The notes below the pieces were generated by a model. That model was not told the DNA's origin and did no database searches. It saw nothing but the letters and a program-made list of their open reading frames with translations. From Whitmania pigra (lineage: Eukaryota; Annelida; Clitellata; Hirudinida; Haemopidae): a DNA stretch of 64,000 nt. Shown here in pieces: positions 34,922-47,992 of the stretch. Position 1 is the first letter of the stretch. Every line of letters begins with the position of its first letter. A program made the position numbers and the translations under genes. Where the stretch lies: the NCBI GenBank assembly GCA_021613335.1, contig JAJTWR010000236.1, positions 2,101,001 to 2,165,000 of the forward strand, given 5' to 3'.

Positions 34922-37900
34922 TTATTTTTTTGGATAACTCTCGATTATCTCTATGAAAGACAGCTCTCCACACTTTCCCAAAAAGGAATGAGACGTCTGA
35001 GGAACAAAACATCTGTAAGATCCATTCTGAGTCACCACTAGCTTGACTAAGTTCAGTCCAACAGCCAATGGTTTGGGGTCATTGCCCAATGTCCAAGTAA
35101 CATTGACAGCTGGGTTTGAAATTACGCTACAATTCAGCTCTGTTTCCCCTTTCACATTTTTCTTTGAAATCGCCAGTTTAGAGGGGCAAACTTCAATAAT
35201 TAATTATAAACATTTTGAGTAAAATTATATAATAGTAATATCTTCAACATTTATAAATGGGACAGATTTAAGTCTTCATATAATCTCTTGTTATAAAATC
35301 TGAATTTTGACTTTATTGCAAGGTTCTTAAATTGCAATTTCAATAAATGACAGAAAATTACATTCCAATCCAGGATACTCTAAAGTAGGCAAGGTAATAA
35401 ATATTTAAATAAAAGCTTAAATCTATCCAAAGACAAATTTGTAATTATTCTCAGAAATCTGTCAGTTTAAACAAGGCATGTGGAATAACTCATAAATTAC
35501 AATTCCAAGAAATGTCTTGGATTTTCATTCCAAATGGGAGGTAAGGCAATTGAAGTTACGCTACAATTCAGCTCTGTTTCCCCATTCACATTTTCAAAAT
35601 CAAAATGAAAGGCTAAAGACATAGTTATTCCAACTAACCAAAGACATTAACTTTGAATGTCTTGATGACAGTCCTCAGACTATCAAAACATGTATAATTG
35701 CCAATATCTCCAAGATCAGCAGAAGGCAGGATTAGATGCGTGTCTGAGGAAGAACTGTAGTCTTGGAATCTTCCAGATTTAGAAATGCTAGAACAATTCA
35801 CATTCTCTTCTAACAAGCAGTCAACTAATGGATCAGAAACCACATTGGAATTTGGATTCCAATTTCTGATCCACTTCCAATTGTTGTTCTTGTGGTGGAA
35901 AGTGGTGCATTGGAAAGTCAAGAACTCTCCCATAAGAACGTTTCTCTGGATTTCCAGGTATTGCCGAGGTATTACTGAATTTATACCATCATAATTAAAT
36001 GACTAAACTTATATGTAATTATGAAGTTAAGGAATAGCAATTTTGTAGTAAAAGCTTTGTAAGAAAGTAAATACCTTGTTCTGGCTCAAAAGAAATTACT
36101 AAAGTCTCGCAAAGTCCAAGGACTGAGTGGGAAGATGGCTTTGTCTGGCAGGTGTAGACCATCTTTTCATAGACTCGCAGATCAGCATAGTTTGGTCCAG
36201 CTTCCAGTTTCAGAACTTTGTTTGTAGCAGTCCAAGTAACATCTGCAGCAGGAATGGCAGATGTCTTGCAACTCAAAATGGTTCCACGTTCTAAGGTGCC
36301 GTTCTCCATTTCTGAAGATATTTCCAGTTTCTCCGGACAGTCTATTGGTTAATTAATTAACTGGTAAATAATAGTGTTATATTATATAACTATTATTAAT
36401 AGTGTGATTGAAACATTGTTAAACTTACAAAACACATCCACATTGATTGTGTAGTTGCTGAAATTTCCAATGACTTGATAATCATTTGGAAATGCAACAA
36501 AACAGTTAAATGATCCAGATTGGTTGATGATTGTTTCATAAGTGTAGATCAGGTATGCACCATCCACTCTATGATTTACATACTGAGCATTCTCAACTAT
36601 CAGTTTAGGGTGGTATCTCCCCTCTTCATCCTCAGTGGATGCCACCATAATGGAACACGTAATAGTGGCTTTGGTGCCCCGTTTGATTTCAAATGTGCCG
36701 TTGTTCTCAATCAGATGATCATTGATCGTCATGTTGCTAAGTGTTCCATCTGCATGAGCGAATAATATGAAAGCTTTTATATTTTACTCACATATTGTAA
36801 TTTATTATCAATACGTTATCTCTTGAACTATTTTAATTGCCATTTTAATATCAAAGCAAAACGTGGACTTAAACATTCCTAATAACAAAATCTAGTGATT
36901 TGATTGTACTTGTTTTATTACTTATCATTATCTCTTTTTACTAAATCATCATTACTGCAACTAAGGCGAATCAGGAAATGAACCCCTAAATGGGCCACAC
37001 CAAAGAATAGTCCTTTTTGCCCTGACTAGGTGCACCCTAGGCAAGATGTTTTAAACTTAAACTATAGTTTGAATTGATATTCACTATTTGTTATGTTCAC
37101 ATTGCTATGATAATAAATATTGTAAATCTTTGTAAAAAAAAAGAAAACAAATCGATGTTCCAAGCAAATCAACCTACCCACAACAATTACATTGAACAAC
37201 TTCTGCATTGTGAAGAGGTCATCTATGCAAAAGTAAGATCCAGTAGCCTCAAAAGAGATGTTAGTAAACCTGAGAAAAGTATAAACTTGAGTGCTGACAT
37301 CCTCTAAAAAGTGTTGGCTTGTCTGATTGAAACATTCTTCAGTTGAATTTTTAATAATGCAGTTGATAATAGGAAAGCTCAATTGGTTTCCATAATTAAG
37401 TTTTTCCTTGAACCATTTCCATTGTTTATTTGATGGCTGAAGGGTGGAGCAGGACAGAAGAAAGGAGGAATCTCCATGCCTCACAACATAATTTTCATCT
37501 TCTTGTTTAACATCTGTTAATTTTTAATAATAAACAAAATACAACTGCAAAAGGTTTAAATTGACAAGAATGAAGTATGAAAAATTCAAATTGAACTTGA
37601 ATCATCTTCTTGTATAAACTCTATTCAGACTATTAATAGCACATTCTTCACCAAATCCAAAGCCTACCAGAACTTACGTTTTGGTCATCAAACATAGTAA
37701 AATCATTGATATGTGTAATAAATAATTAAAAACTACTGAAAATGTCAACATTAATATTTTTATTATATTTAATTAAATTAAACAAAAAATTCACCTTCCA
37801 AAATAAGCGACACGGGTGGAGATTCTACATTTATTCCAAACGTAAATTTGACCTTGCACGTTAAACTTTTTGACCTGGTGCTTTTTTTCGCGGTAAATTT

Positions 37901-38930
37901 CCTTCTTACAGTGAATCCATCTTTGGTTGTATCTGAGCCAACAGCTCCATCAATCTCAATGCTTTCAGTTTCATTAGCGTTAGGGTAAGTGGATATATTG
38001 AATGAACAGTCCAATGTCGTGTTGTTGTCAACCAGCAGCGAGTGGCGATTTCCATTATTAGTTATCAACAAATCAACTTCTCTTCCTGCAGATTAATTAG
38101 AATTAAATTGTTAATTTGATGTTAAATTAATAATAATAAAAAAATACTTATAGACATAATGCATATACAATGCATTTTGTTAGCATAATGATAGTGTTAT
38201 TAATGAAATTAATGTAATAAATAAACTTTGCTTCTTAGATCAAAAACAAGTTCAAGATAAAATATGACACTTTACCAATGACTATGACTGTGTAATTTGA
38301 AGCATATATTGAATTGTACTGATACTGGCACAAGTAATTCCCAGCATCACCAAATTGCAGATTCTCAATGGACAATACTAGGTTTGTAGTATTGGCAGTG
38401 AAATTGAATCTCCCACTGGAATAGTAATAATCAGAATTGTAGTAATAATTTCTTGGCCAAATCTGAATACTGTTGTAGCTGAAGTTTTGGCTGACAAGTA
38501 GGTTAAACAGACTATTACTGTAATAGCCATAATTATAGCTGATATTTTTTGTGTCATAGCAGTTTAGTTCTAGGAAATCTCCCTCTTTGGCAATGTAAAT
38601 CTCAGAATGAGCTCCTGTCACGACATTAAAAAGAAATTATTTATGGTAGGAATAAAATAAAATTAGTCGAACATTGAAAAAATTACATTTTTTCGACAAA
38701 TTTTTTATTAGTAATTTTATAACAGGCGTGATGATTAAAAAGATCCTAAAAACTTCGCTAATCGATAAGAAATTCCTTCATCGACATATTTTACATAAAA
38801 TTCAGAATAGCTATTCAATGGTTGCTGATGTGAAGGAATAGTATTCGTATTATTAAGCAACGTTTTCAAACTGCAACTCACCAAAAAAGCTGATCAGAAC
38901 AGCCAACACGGCGATCGCTTGTGGCTTCAT
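34922..38930 (-). CDS. Secreted seven-Ig-domain protein, gene A
   Basis: Eight exons: 38882-38930 (signal peptide MKPQAIAVLAVLISFFG), 38276-38614, 37795-38085, 37178-37513, 36429-36749, 36075-36341, 35639-35974, 34922-35190. All are phase 1, giving 735 residues. Same seven-domain order as gene B. The V-like first domain is Tyr/Asn-rich (YYSNSLFNL, NYYYNSDYYYSS) and is the most divergent from B. Exons 5-7 are very similar, and exon 8 is identical to that of B. Exon 7 uses a GTTAGT donor. No transmembrane segment. An upstream TTTTAAAAG near 38980-38990 may serve as a weak TATA box. Confidence 0.87.
35556..35596 (-). pseudogene. Relic of an Ig exon 8 inside intron 7 of gene A
   Basis: About 40 bases here match part of exon 8 (compare 35125-35165) with a few changes, and nothing else of the exon remains. 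It is probably the residue of gene A's own last exon. Confidence 0.6.
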
Positions 38931-40328
38931 CTTGGCACAAAAAAATTTCAAACTGATTTCTGCCTTTTGTGACTTCTCTTCCGCACTTTTAAAACGGGTT
39001 TCTGCAGAATTTAGAATGTATTATAATATAATTGAATAAATCGACTAATGATAAAGCGCTTTCTCTAAGCAGTGATTTTACCTGTATTGAACTGGCTTTT
39101 CAATAACTCTTTAGGTCTGTTTGTATCAGATAGCAGCTTCAGGACAGCTTCAAAAGCGGATCTTGCAGATACCGAAATAAAGGTCGCTTGGAATTCCCAA
39201 AATGTAGAGTGAACGGCTTGAACTGAAATTCATCTCCAAAAGCACGATTAAACGAGAGCCAATTATATTTTTAGGAAATAAAAAAAATCATCTAAGCAGT
39301 TTATAACAGAGTTTGACTGGGTCAACAGGTTATCAAAAGACGAAAAAATATTTTGCCGCGGAGCGATTCAAAGGTGAGCAATAGAAATCGATACTCATAT
39401 TGTTAACACCTAACACCTTTATTAACATCTGCGCAATAGCACAACAATAAGTTAGTTATGCGGCTTCAAGTCTGAATATGTTGTTGGGATGAAATGAAAC
39501 ATGTAGATCGTCATTTCTTAACTTTGAAAGTCGAATGAAAACGCTAGAGCTATTCGTCTGCGCAATATTATTTAAAAAAATTTTTATTTTACCTAAGTCT
39601 TAGTTTAGCATCTTGTTTTTGGGCTTATTATATTCTTACATAATTTAAAGATATTTCACACTTAGTGATATGTTAATAACAAAATAATCACTTATTAGTT
39701 TGTGTTTTTAAGCAACCATTAGGTTATGATTCACATCTGGAATAAGATATTTAAATACATTTTATTAATAATGTTCCACGTTTTCGTATAAACTTTTGCT
39801 AAAATTCCATTAGTGTTAGTGGGGATTGTAATAAAATATTCATGTAGATATAGAAATTGAAATTTTAAAGTAATTGCAATTTTTGGTTTAAGTTATTGCT
39901 AAAAATGTTTCTTAATTGACGGCAGCTCGGTTCTAGGTTCGTTCTAATTATTTCCAGTTTTAGGATAATTGCTTCATCAAGTATAATTACAAGCACTTTA
40001 TTTAAAGTGTAAATATTTAATATAAAATGTTCACTTTAGCCAAAATTTGATTTAAAAAAAAAGTATCTTGCAGTTAAAATTAAATTATATTCAGCGCCTA
40101 TTCATATGGTGGTCTGCAATTTGGGACATCCTCGATAATAATGAGTCCTCTTGTTTATCGAGAAGCATCATTAAAGTAAAAAAATTTTAGATGTGGCTGG
40201 GATCTGATGAAACAGAACTGAAATAAGATGACGATTGATTTAAATTCGAATTGATAAGTTGTTGAAGTTAGACCAGGACACTTTTAAACGCGAAATAACC
40301 AGGACCAACCTGTGAGGAACGTATTCTC
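38931..40328. other. Intergenic between divergent Ig gene A and the convertase gene
   Basis: AT-rich. Must hold the promoters of both divergently transcribed genes. No further gene or RNA supported. Confidence 0.6.
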
Positions 40329-43300
40329 ATGGAGGATAATTTAATTCGCGCGACAGGTTTTCGTTTAATCTTAACGATATGTCTTGGCGCATATCTCGTC
40401 AGACACACTGGAGCAACGACACTTACGGACGTGTTTGCAGTAGAAATCGTCGGGGATCCAGTGGTGGCTAATAGCATAGCCGCTAAATATGGTTTCAAAG
40501 TGTTAAGCCATGTAAGTATCAATGAATTTTATTCGTTTCTTGTGATAAGCATTTTAGGAAATTTTGGATGACATATATTTCTCCAGAACCACATTTTAAA
40601 ATCTATTGTAAAACTTCCTGAGTCAAGGTTTTATGTTTGACAAATTGGGGAGATTTTTTGTTTTATTTTTATTGTTTCATAATTTATTTAATAAATTTAA
40701 TTTTGAAAATGTTTTGAGATTTAATATTCCTTTGTGAACTTCTGAATGCATTTTGTGTTTGGGTTCAAATGTTGCCATCATTTATTTTGAATTAAGCGAC
40801 TAGTTCGGACTAGTTACTTTTGTGTCTGCTTCAACAGTTGGAACACTTCGGAGGTGTTTATGAATTCGTGAGCAACGAAGTTGGTGACAGATCGAAGAGG
40901 TCAGATGACGATTTATCAGCAGAGCTTGCCCTCGATCCAAGGGTTAGTAGAGAAGGGATAATTTGTGAAGACATGATTTGTGAATATATACAAACATGTA
41001 TGAATATTTTTTGATTTTTTAATCTATAAACTATAAACTGAAGGGCTTATTCAATCTTGAACACAAATTTGTTTACACAAAAGAACAGAACATCTGTCTC
41101 CAAAAATGATTATTAACAAATCATAGTGCAGTTCAGAATAAATAAATAATTCAAAATAAATAATTATTTCTGATTCTTCCAATTATTTTACATGTCACAA
41201 GATTCATCAAACTTGATGGATTGATGGATGTTCACAAACTTTTGACACAAAAAATTAATTAACTTAAATAATCTGCTGTTAACTTGCACTTGAACTGTTG
41301 CCAACTCAAAACTTAAACAACCCCAAGGTAACCTGGGTTGAGCAGCAGAGGGTACTACACAGGCAGAAGAGGGTCGATGCCCCGCACAGGTCCGAGGAGG
41401 GGGAGGACGAGGGTGCCCTCACATTCAACGACCCACTCTTCAAGAACCAGTGGTACTTGGTCGGTGGATTTGTACTTTTGATTGAAAATAAGCCTGGTTG
41501 AGATGTTGTCATGTTCATTTCATAATTGTTTCTGTTACATTAGTTTTTATGATTAATTTCTTTTCAATTGCAGATCGACAGGGGTCAGTCGGGAGGATTC
41601 GGAGGTCACGACCTGAACGTAGCCCCCGTGTGGAAGAAGGGGCTGAGCGGAAAGGGGGTAGTGGTCACCATTGTGGACGATGGGGTGGACCACAAGCACC
41701 CCGACCTGCAGTTGAACTACGTTAGAACTCTTTTGATTGATAATAAATCGATTAAATCAAATTTTATCACTTAAACTCCTAACAATTTGAGAATGAATTT
41801 ATATTAACGAAATGGCTTATGTGTTATTTCTTCAATTTAGTTATTTATTATTTTTGCTTTACTTGCTCAGAAAGATTTCTGTATTATCCCGTCTTTGATA
41901 TTTAAGGTGTTAAGAAATTTTAATAACAAATAACTTCATTATCGGCCATTCGGTAATTGGTCAGTTAATAAACTCTGCAGGATCCAATGGCCAGTGCTGA
42001 CCTCAATGATCCCGAAGATCCCTTCAACGACCCGACCCCAAACATGGTTGACCCTGGAAACAAGTAATGGTTGTTCTTAAGTTTTGTATCAGTGAAGAGC
42101 ATGTGGCATTATGAAGCTATAATTTAGTGTAATTTATTGATAAATTTTTATCACTATTATTCATTTCAATGACATTGGTATTAATCATCTGTTAGTCTTA
42201 CGATTTACGTCGGCCGTAGCTCGAAATATTTAGCAAATTTTAATGTTCCAAAACGTTTTTATTTTTGGATATCATAACCCACCGCAGTTGTGGGATATCA
42301 AGGATGAAACCTGCTACGTTTGGTAAATGAATTTAAAAAAAAACTCACTTTTGTGGCATTTGAGTTTGAGGTTGAGTTGAACTTTCTTTCCGAGACACGT
42401 TTGCTTCTCGGTCGATCAGATTTCGGAGAGTTTTTGGGGGCATTTGTTCGATTTTTTTTTTATAGTTTGGATTTTCCAGCCATTTGGATGATCACTTGGT
42501 AAAAGAGATGGTGGATAATTTTGTTTTTATTTTGTTTTTTACGCATTTAACCTTAAAACTGAAGTTAAATTAATTTACTTTTTTGTTGAGGCTTTGGTGT
42601 TTTAGAAGTTCTAAGTTTCAAATTGTTGTCAAAAATTTACTAGATAAAATCAATTGCAGATCAAATCTGTAATTAGCTTTGTAATTATGGTTCTAGGAAT
42701 AATTTAGCTTAATTTATGTTAATGCTCCCTTGGATCACTTAATGGCTGAATCAGTTTTATCTTGTCCTCTGAATGAGGTCAACTATGTAGTGGTTTGAAA
42801 TGTTAATTCCATTTAATTTCATGTCAATTTCATTTAATTTCATGTTAATTTTATTTAATTTTTTTTTTATTTAACGAAGCCTTCTTAAGTCTAATTTAGA
42901 ACTTACAACTTTTAGGTTTTTTTGTCTCATTTTCTTCTGATTTATTGATATTTTGAGGAAATTGTGAAAAATTTAAACGACTTCTAAATTTCGCTCCCCA
43001 AAGCCATGGTACCAAGTGTGCAGGAGTGGTTGCAGCGCTCGCCAACAACTCGAAATGTGGAGTTGGAGTGGCATTCAACGCAAAGATTGGAGGTGACTAA
43101 TTATAATAAATAAGTTGATTCATCGTTGCGGACGAGTAATTAATATTTAATTATAGTAATTAATAATAATACAATTAATACTTGATTTGTATCTATTTGT
43201 TATTAATCAACTGGTTACTAATTAATTAACTGATTATAAATTAATCGCTTTGTTGCTAATCAATACTTACTTATTATTTATTTACTATTAATTAATTAAT

Positions 43301-44788
43301 GCACAGGGTTAGGGATTAAATACATAATAAGCTTGTTATTTCTAACAATTCCATATGTTAATAATAAACACTAATGAATATTAATTTTATAATAGTTTAT
43401 AATAATAGTATATTTATTAATCATCCCACAAACTGAAGTGCTATCATCATCATCATCATCACAGGAATTCGAATGCTCGACGGAGTCGTTACAGACCTTT
43501 TAGAGTCCCGTTCCCTCCTGTACAACAACCAGTACATCGACATTTACAGCTCTTCATGGGGTCCCAAGGACAACGGGTCGGTCATGGACGGACCCCACAG
43601 GTACACCCGAAAGGCCCTGGAGAATGGTGCCAAGAAGGTGAATTGAATACTGGTGGAAATGGTGATGAGATAATAATAATGATGATGATGATGATGGTGA
43701 TGTTGATAAGTAGTTAAATAATTCGTTAGTTAATTAAGTAATTATCACTGATGAGTTGTGTCATCGCTCTGGTCATCATTGCTATCACGTCCTGTTTTCC
43801 AGGGGCGCGATGGCAAGGGCTCGATATTCATCTGGGCGACCGGAAACGGGGGTCACCATGGTGACGACTGCAACTGCGACGGCTACATTACCAGCATCTA
43901 CACCTTGACGGTAGGAAGCATCGCCAGCAACGGAAATGTTACGTCATTCAGCGAGATCTGTCCTTCCACCATGGCTGTAGTCTTTACCAGTGGAATGCAA
44001 TCCAATAAGGACTTTGCCCATGTGGTGAGCTGGGAGATGGGAGTGGATGATGATGATGATGACAATGACGACGACGACGATGATGATGATGATGACGACG
44101 ACGATGATGATTAGAGAATGACGACGACAACGATGATGGTTATGATGACCTCGAAGCCAATGCCGATGCATTACAGGTTACGACAGATGCGGGTGGAAAG
44201 TGCACCAAGTACTTCGTGGGGACGTCCACGGCAGCTCCACTGGCTGCCGGTTGTGTTGCTCTGGTCCTCGAGGCCAAGTCAGTCTCTCGTTGAATTATGA
44301 TAATTAACTACAGATTCATGAATAATTAGTAGGCTAATGCTATATTTAGTGATGCCAGTAAATTAACAAAGCCTTTGTACAACTTTTAGTCAGAACAGTT
44401 AGATTTGAAGTTCTGAACATGAATGATTGTTATAAAGTTTAATCAGTCTCTATTAACTGGCCTATATGTGTATATATGATGTATATGTATATATATATAT
44501 ATCAATCGTTAACCAATCACTAACAAGCCTATCGATCAATGAAGTGGCAATCTCACGTGGAGAGACGTGCAACACATCGTAGCCGAGACGTCCGTGGTAC
44601 CCAACGAGGAGGAGGATGGGTGGACCGTGAATGGGGGTGGTTACCATGTCAACCACAAGTTTGGCTTTGGGGCCATGGACTGCTCCAGGATGGTCGAGGC
44701 TGCCCTGTCGTGGAGTTTGGTTCAGGAGCAGAAGAGTTGCATCATCAGGTCCACTATGAAGCCAAGGTTGGCCGTTAATAACAATGAC

Positions 44789-44822
<34 letters not shown>

Positions 44823-46648
44823 ATATTATCAACTCATTAATAATAATAATATTATGTCTTGACATTGTGGTCTTGTTTAATATTATTATTATTAATGAGT
44901 TGATACTGATGATATTATTGTCGTTTGGTTTTTAATTTTTAAATTTATTTGTATTATTCTCAATTTTATTTTTTAAATTTATATTTTTATTTTTCGCACT
45001 TACACGGTTTATTGTATTTATTTCCGGCTGCACGTCTTGACAACAACAACAACATTTCGACCATTGTGCAACCACAACCATGACCGCATAACTACCTTTG
45101 ACGCAGAGTTCTGATGGCCGGCGAGACCATTACGGAGTCGCTAGTCACCGACAACTTCTGCAACAAAACGTCCACGATGTCGGACTCCATAGACAGGTTG
45201 GAGCACGTCCAGGTGTATGTCAAGATGAGTCACGTCAAGAGAGGCGACATCAGCATCAACATCACCTCACCTTCTGGTACGACTTCGAATATCCTCAAGG
45301 TCAGTTGTCTTGACATTGCGGTCTTGTTTAATAGATTGAATGGGCTCTTTAGGCACAGGAGAAAAGATGGAATTGATTTTTGAAGGTTCCACTTTATTTT
45401 GTTGCTCTATTAATTATGCATGGTTTGGAATTTGTTATTTGTTATTTGTTATTAGTAAATCAATGCATTTGCATGTTTTATTGTTTCCTGGTTATGAAAA
45501 TGACATGAAAACTCTGAACGATGCTGTTATTCTCAGGTGTAACTGTTAATAATTGCTTCCGATGGCAGTCACCGTAAACCATAATTACTGTTAATTGTAA
45601 TGATAATTATTAAGATTATTACTTCCTTCAATTATTTTTAACAATTTTTTTAACACAACCTTGATACCAAAGGTCAGACCACTGGATACCTCGAAGAATG
45701 GCATCAATTTTATCTTCATGACCGTCCACAACTGGGGTGAAAGACCAGTGGGTAGGTGGACACTTGTGGTTAAGGACAACAGCGTCGACGGTGGTGAAAA
45801 GGTGGGTGAGCTGGAAAACTGGGCACTTGGGTTCAACGGGGTTCAAGGAGAACTGGCCAACCATGAAAAGTTAATGTTACTCATTGTCATTATATGGTTG
45901 ATCGTTGTTAACATTTAACTGTTTGCTTATTTTAAGATTTTTGATTAATTAATTTCTCATAGATGTTGTTGCTATTTTAACGAATTATTAATTAATTATG
46001 TTTTTTAAATTCCCTCGAATTGTTTTTAATCATTTCCTCCATAATTAACGTTTGATGTCGGCTGTCATTCATTCACCCATTCACTCGTGCATTAACGCGT
46101 TCATTCACCTCTGTGAAATTAGGTGGAGAATGTCCGACGGCCACCTGTTGAAGGACGGAAGAATTGCCGGAACGAAGCTTGAAAATCGACGGAGGGTGCT
46201 CGAACAACGCCACCTTGTGTCGCCAAGGACAACGACCCCCCACGAAGAACAACAACGGGATTCCGACGATAATGACAGTGCCACCCAAAATGATAACGAA
46301 GGCCGCGTTGTTAATGAGCATCGTAATATTAATGAGGATCGTATTATTAACGAGGACAATGTTGACACATTTAGAGGCTACAAAATGGCACAAGGCCAAA
46401 ATAATGGTAATGGAAATGCTACTGGTGGCGATGAAGAAGAAGAAGATGGTGATGATGATAATGATGGTGATGATGATGATGGTAGGCATGCCAGCATCAG
46501 TGATGACAAATTGTATAACCTGCTTGCTAGATTGAAAGCTATAAATAGAAGGAATCGCTTATTGGAAGAGCAGAGGATCGCAAGGAGGGGCTTTCTTGGG
46601 GGACATCGGTCCAACCGAGGGAGGAGTCCGCAGTGGGATGGAGCTTGA
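40329..46648 (+). CDS. PCSK1-like: Proprotein convertase, PC1/3- and furin-like
   Basis: Thirteen exons: 40329-40511, 40838-40942, 41328-41459, 41574-41720, 41981-42063, 43004-43092, 43465-43637, 43803-44024, 44177-44277, 44545-44766, 45107-45299, 45673-45869, 46123-46648. They sum to exactly 790 residues. N-terminal hydrophobic signal, then a prodomain ending HRQKR (cleavage after about Arg111) with an internal DRSKR site. Catalytic triad Asp175 (VDDGVDH), His218 (HGTKCAG) and Ser395 (GTSTAAP). Oxyanion Asn319 (ATGNGG) excludes PC2, which has Asp. The P domain has KRGDIS and [11 protein letters not shown]. No Cys-rich repeats or membrane anchor. The tail is acidic, ending in a helix-like basic segment, as in a soluble granule-type convertase. 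Such enzymes cut prohormones after paired basic residues (family knowledge). PC1 versus furin assignment is moderate. Confidence 0.9.
44045..44112. repeat. (GAT/GAC)n repeat in a convertase intron
   Basis: Runs of GATGAT and GACGAC immediately after the exon 8 donor. It would read as poly-Asp if the intron were retained. Confidence 0.85.
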
Positions 46649-47992
46649 TCTTGGTTTTAGTTTGAGTGCATAACCTCAACTCGTGCTAGATTCAAGTGCC
46701 TTCTTTGTAAATTGTCGAATCGTCGCAACATATTCGTTGATGTCATTTTGGTGCGTCTTCAAATTTATTTTTTTATTTTCTTTACTTCCCAGGCTTTTGC
46801 AGCTTCCTTTGAACTATTTCATTGTTTTTGCATTTTATTTCTTCACAATTTGATCCTTTGATCCACATCTGAACTTACTTCTGCGTCCTTCTGTCGTTGC
46901 CATGGTAGTTGTCAGTCATTCCTTACTTTTACCATTCCTTCACCACTTTGCAAATTCATTCCATCGTTCGATTATCGCGATCCAATGTCTGATCATTTGT
47001 ATCGGCCTGTAACACTTGCCTCTCTTAGAATCAAAAGAAAATCAAACGGAGACATTGATATTAAGTTTCAATCATGGTGAAATTATTATTATTATTATTA
47101 TTATGCTACATGGCAAACTCTGTATTCTTCAACTCAGACAAATTCTTACAAACTAAGTCACAATTAACCACACTAGTTACAACTAATAATAATAATGTTT
47201 TGAATAACAGTTATAAGTAATGCCATTGTTTGGACAGCGACTAAATCGCTTGCTCAGGATTGGTTCACTCTTTCACTGGCTCCTCCTCTAGGTGATAACG
47301 ATTAAATTTTAACCTGACATCTTTAACTCAACTATACTCACAGTGCCACATCGAACATAAATTTAGATTCTCAAGTCGTACATCCAGCTCACGGTTACGA
47401 GATTTCCATATTTATTTCATTTGTTTGTTTTTCCTTAAATATTTTATTCTAATCCACATTTCTTAATTCACCTCGCGATGTGTTCCGCATGATTGCCTTC
47501 TGTCTGCTTCCATTGGTGCTTTTACTAGGAAGGGTTAATTCGTAGCGGTCGACTTGTAGTGATGTTTTGCAACCATTGTGTCGAAATTATTAGAAATAAA
47601 CTTTCTACTTAAGAATTTTGATTAAAGTTGATCATTCCAGGGATGGCCACTGGTACTCCCTCAGAGGGGACTGTGGTTGGATGGTGCAAAAGTCTGTTAC
47701 GAGGGAAATATGCAAGTTATAAGTGACATGTGAGAGTAGATGGGTTTACTATTTGAATCAGATTTGAGAATTTGCGTCGTAATTTGCGGTGAAGAACTCA
47801 ACCAACATCGCTAATAACAGCAACAACATTAATAATAGCAATAATAATAATAATAATAATACCTTGAAATAATGTTAATAATAATTAATTTGAGGATGGA
47901 AATACGAGAGTGTAATCCATTTGACTGGATCCTGATGATTTTATTTCTTCTGCCGGTGGTCCATCGAGACATCCATCAAGCTGGCAATAAAA
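46649..47992. other. Convertase 3' UTR and intergenic
   Basis: Between convergent genes. Holds a (TTA)n run near 47085-47103 and an (ATA)n run near 47838-47861. No gene supported. Confidence 0.6.

Noticed and set aside
46073..46489. 138-codon minus-strand ORF rich in Ile/Thr
   Set aside because: Antisense of the convertase terminal exon; its composition mirrors the GAT/AAT repeats.
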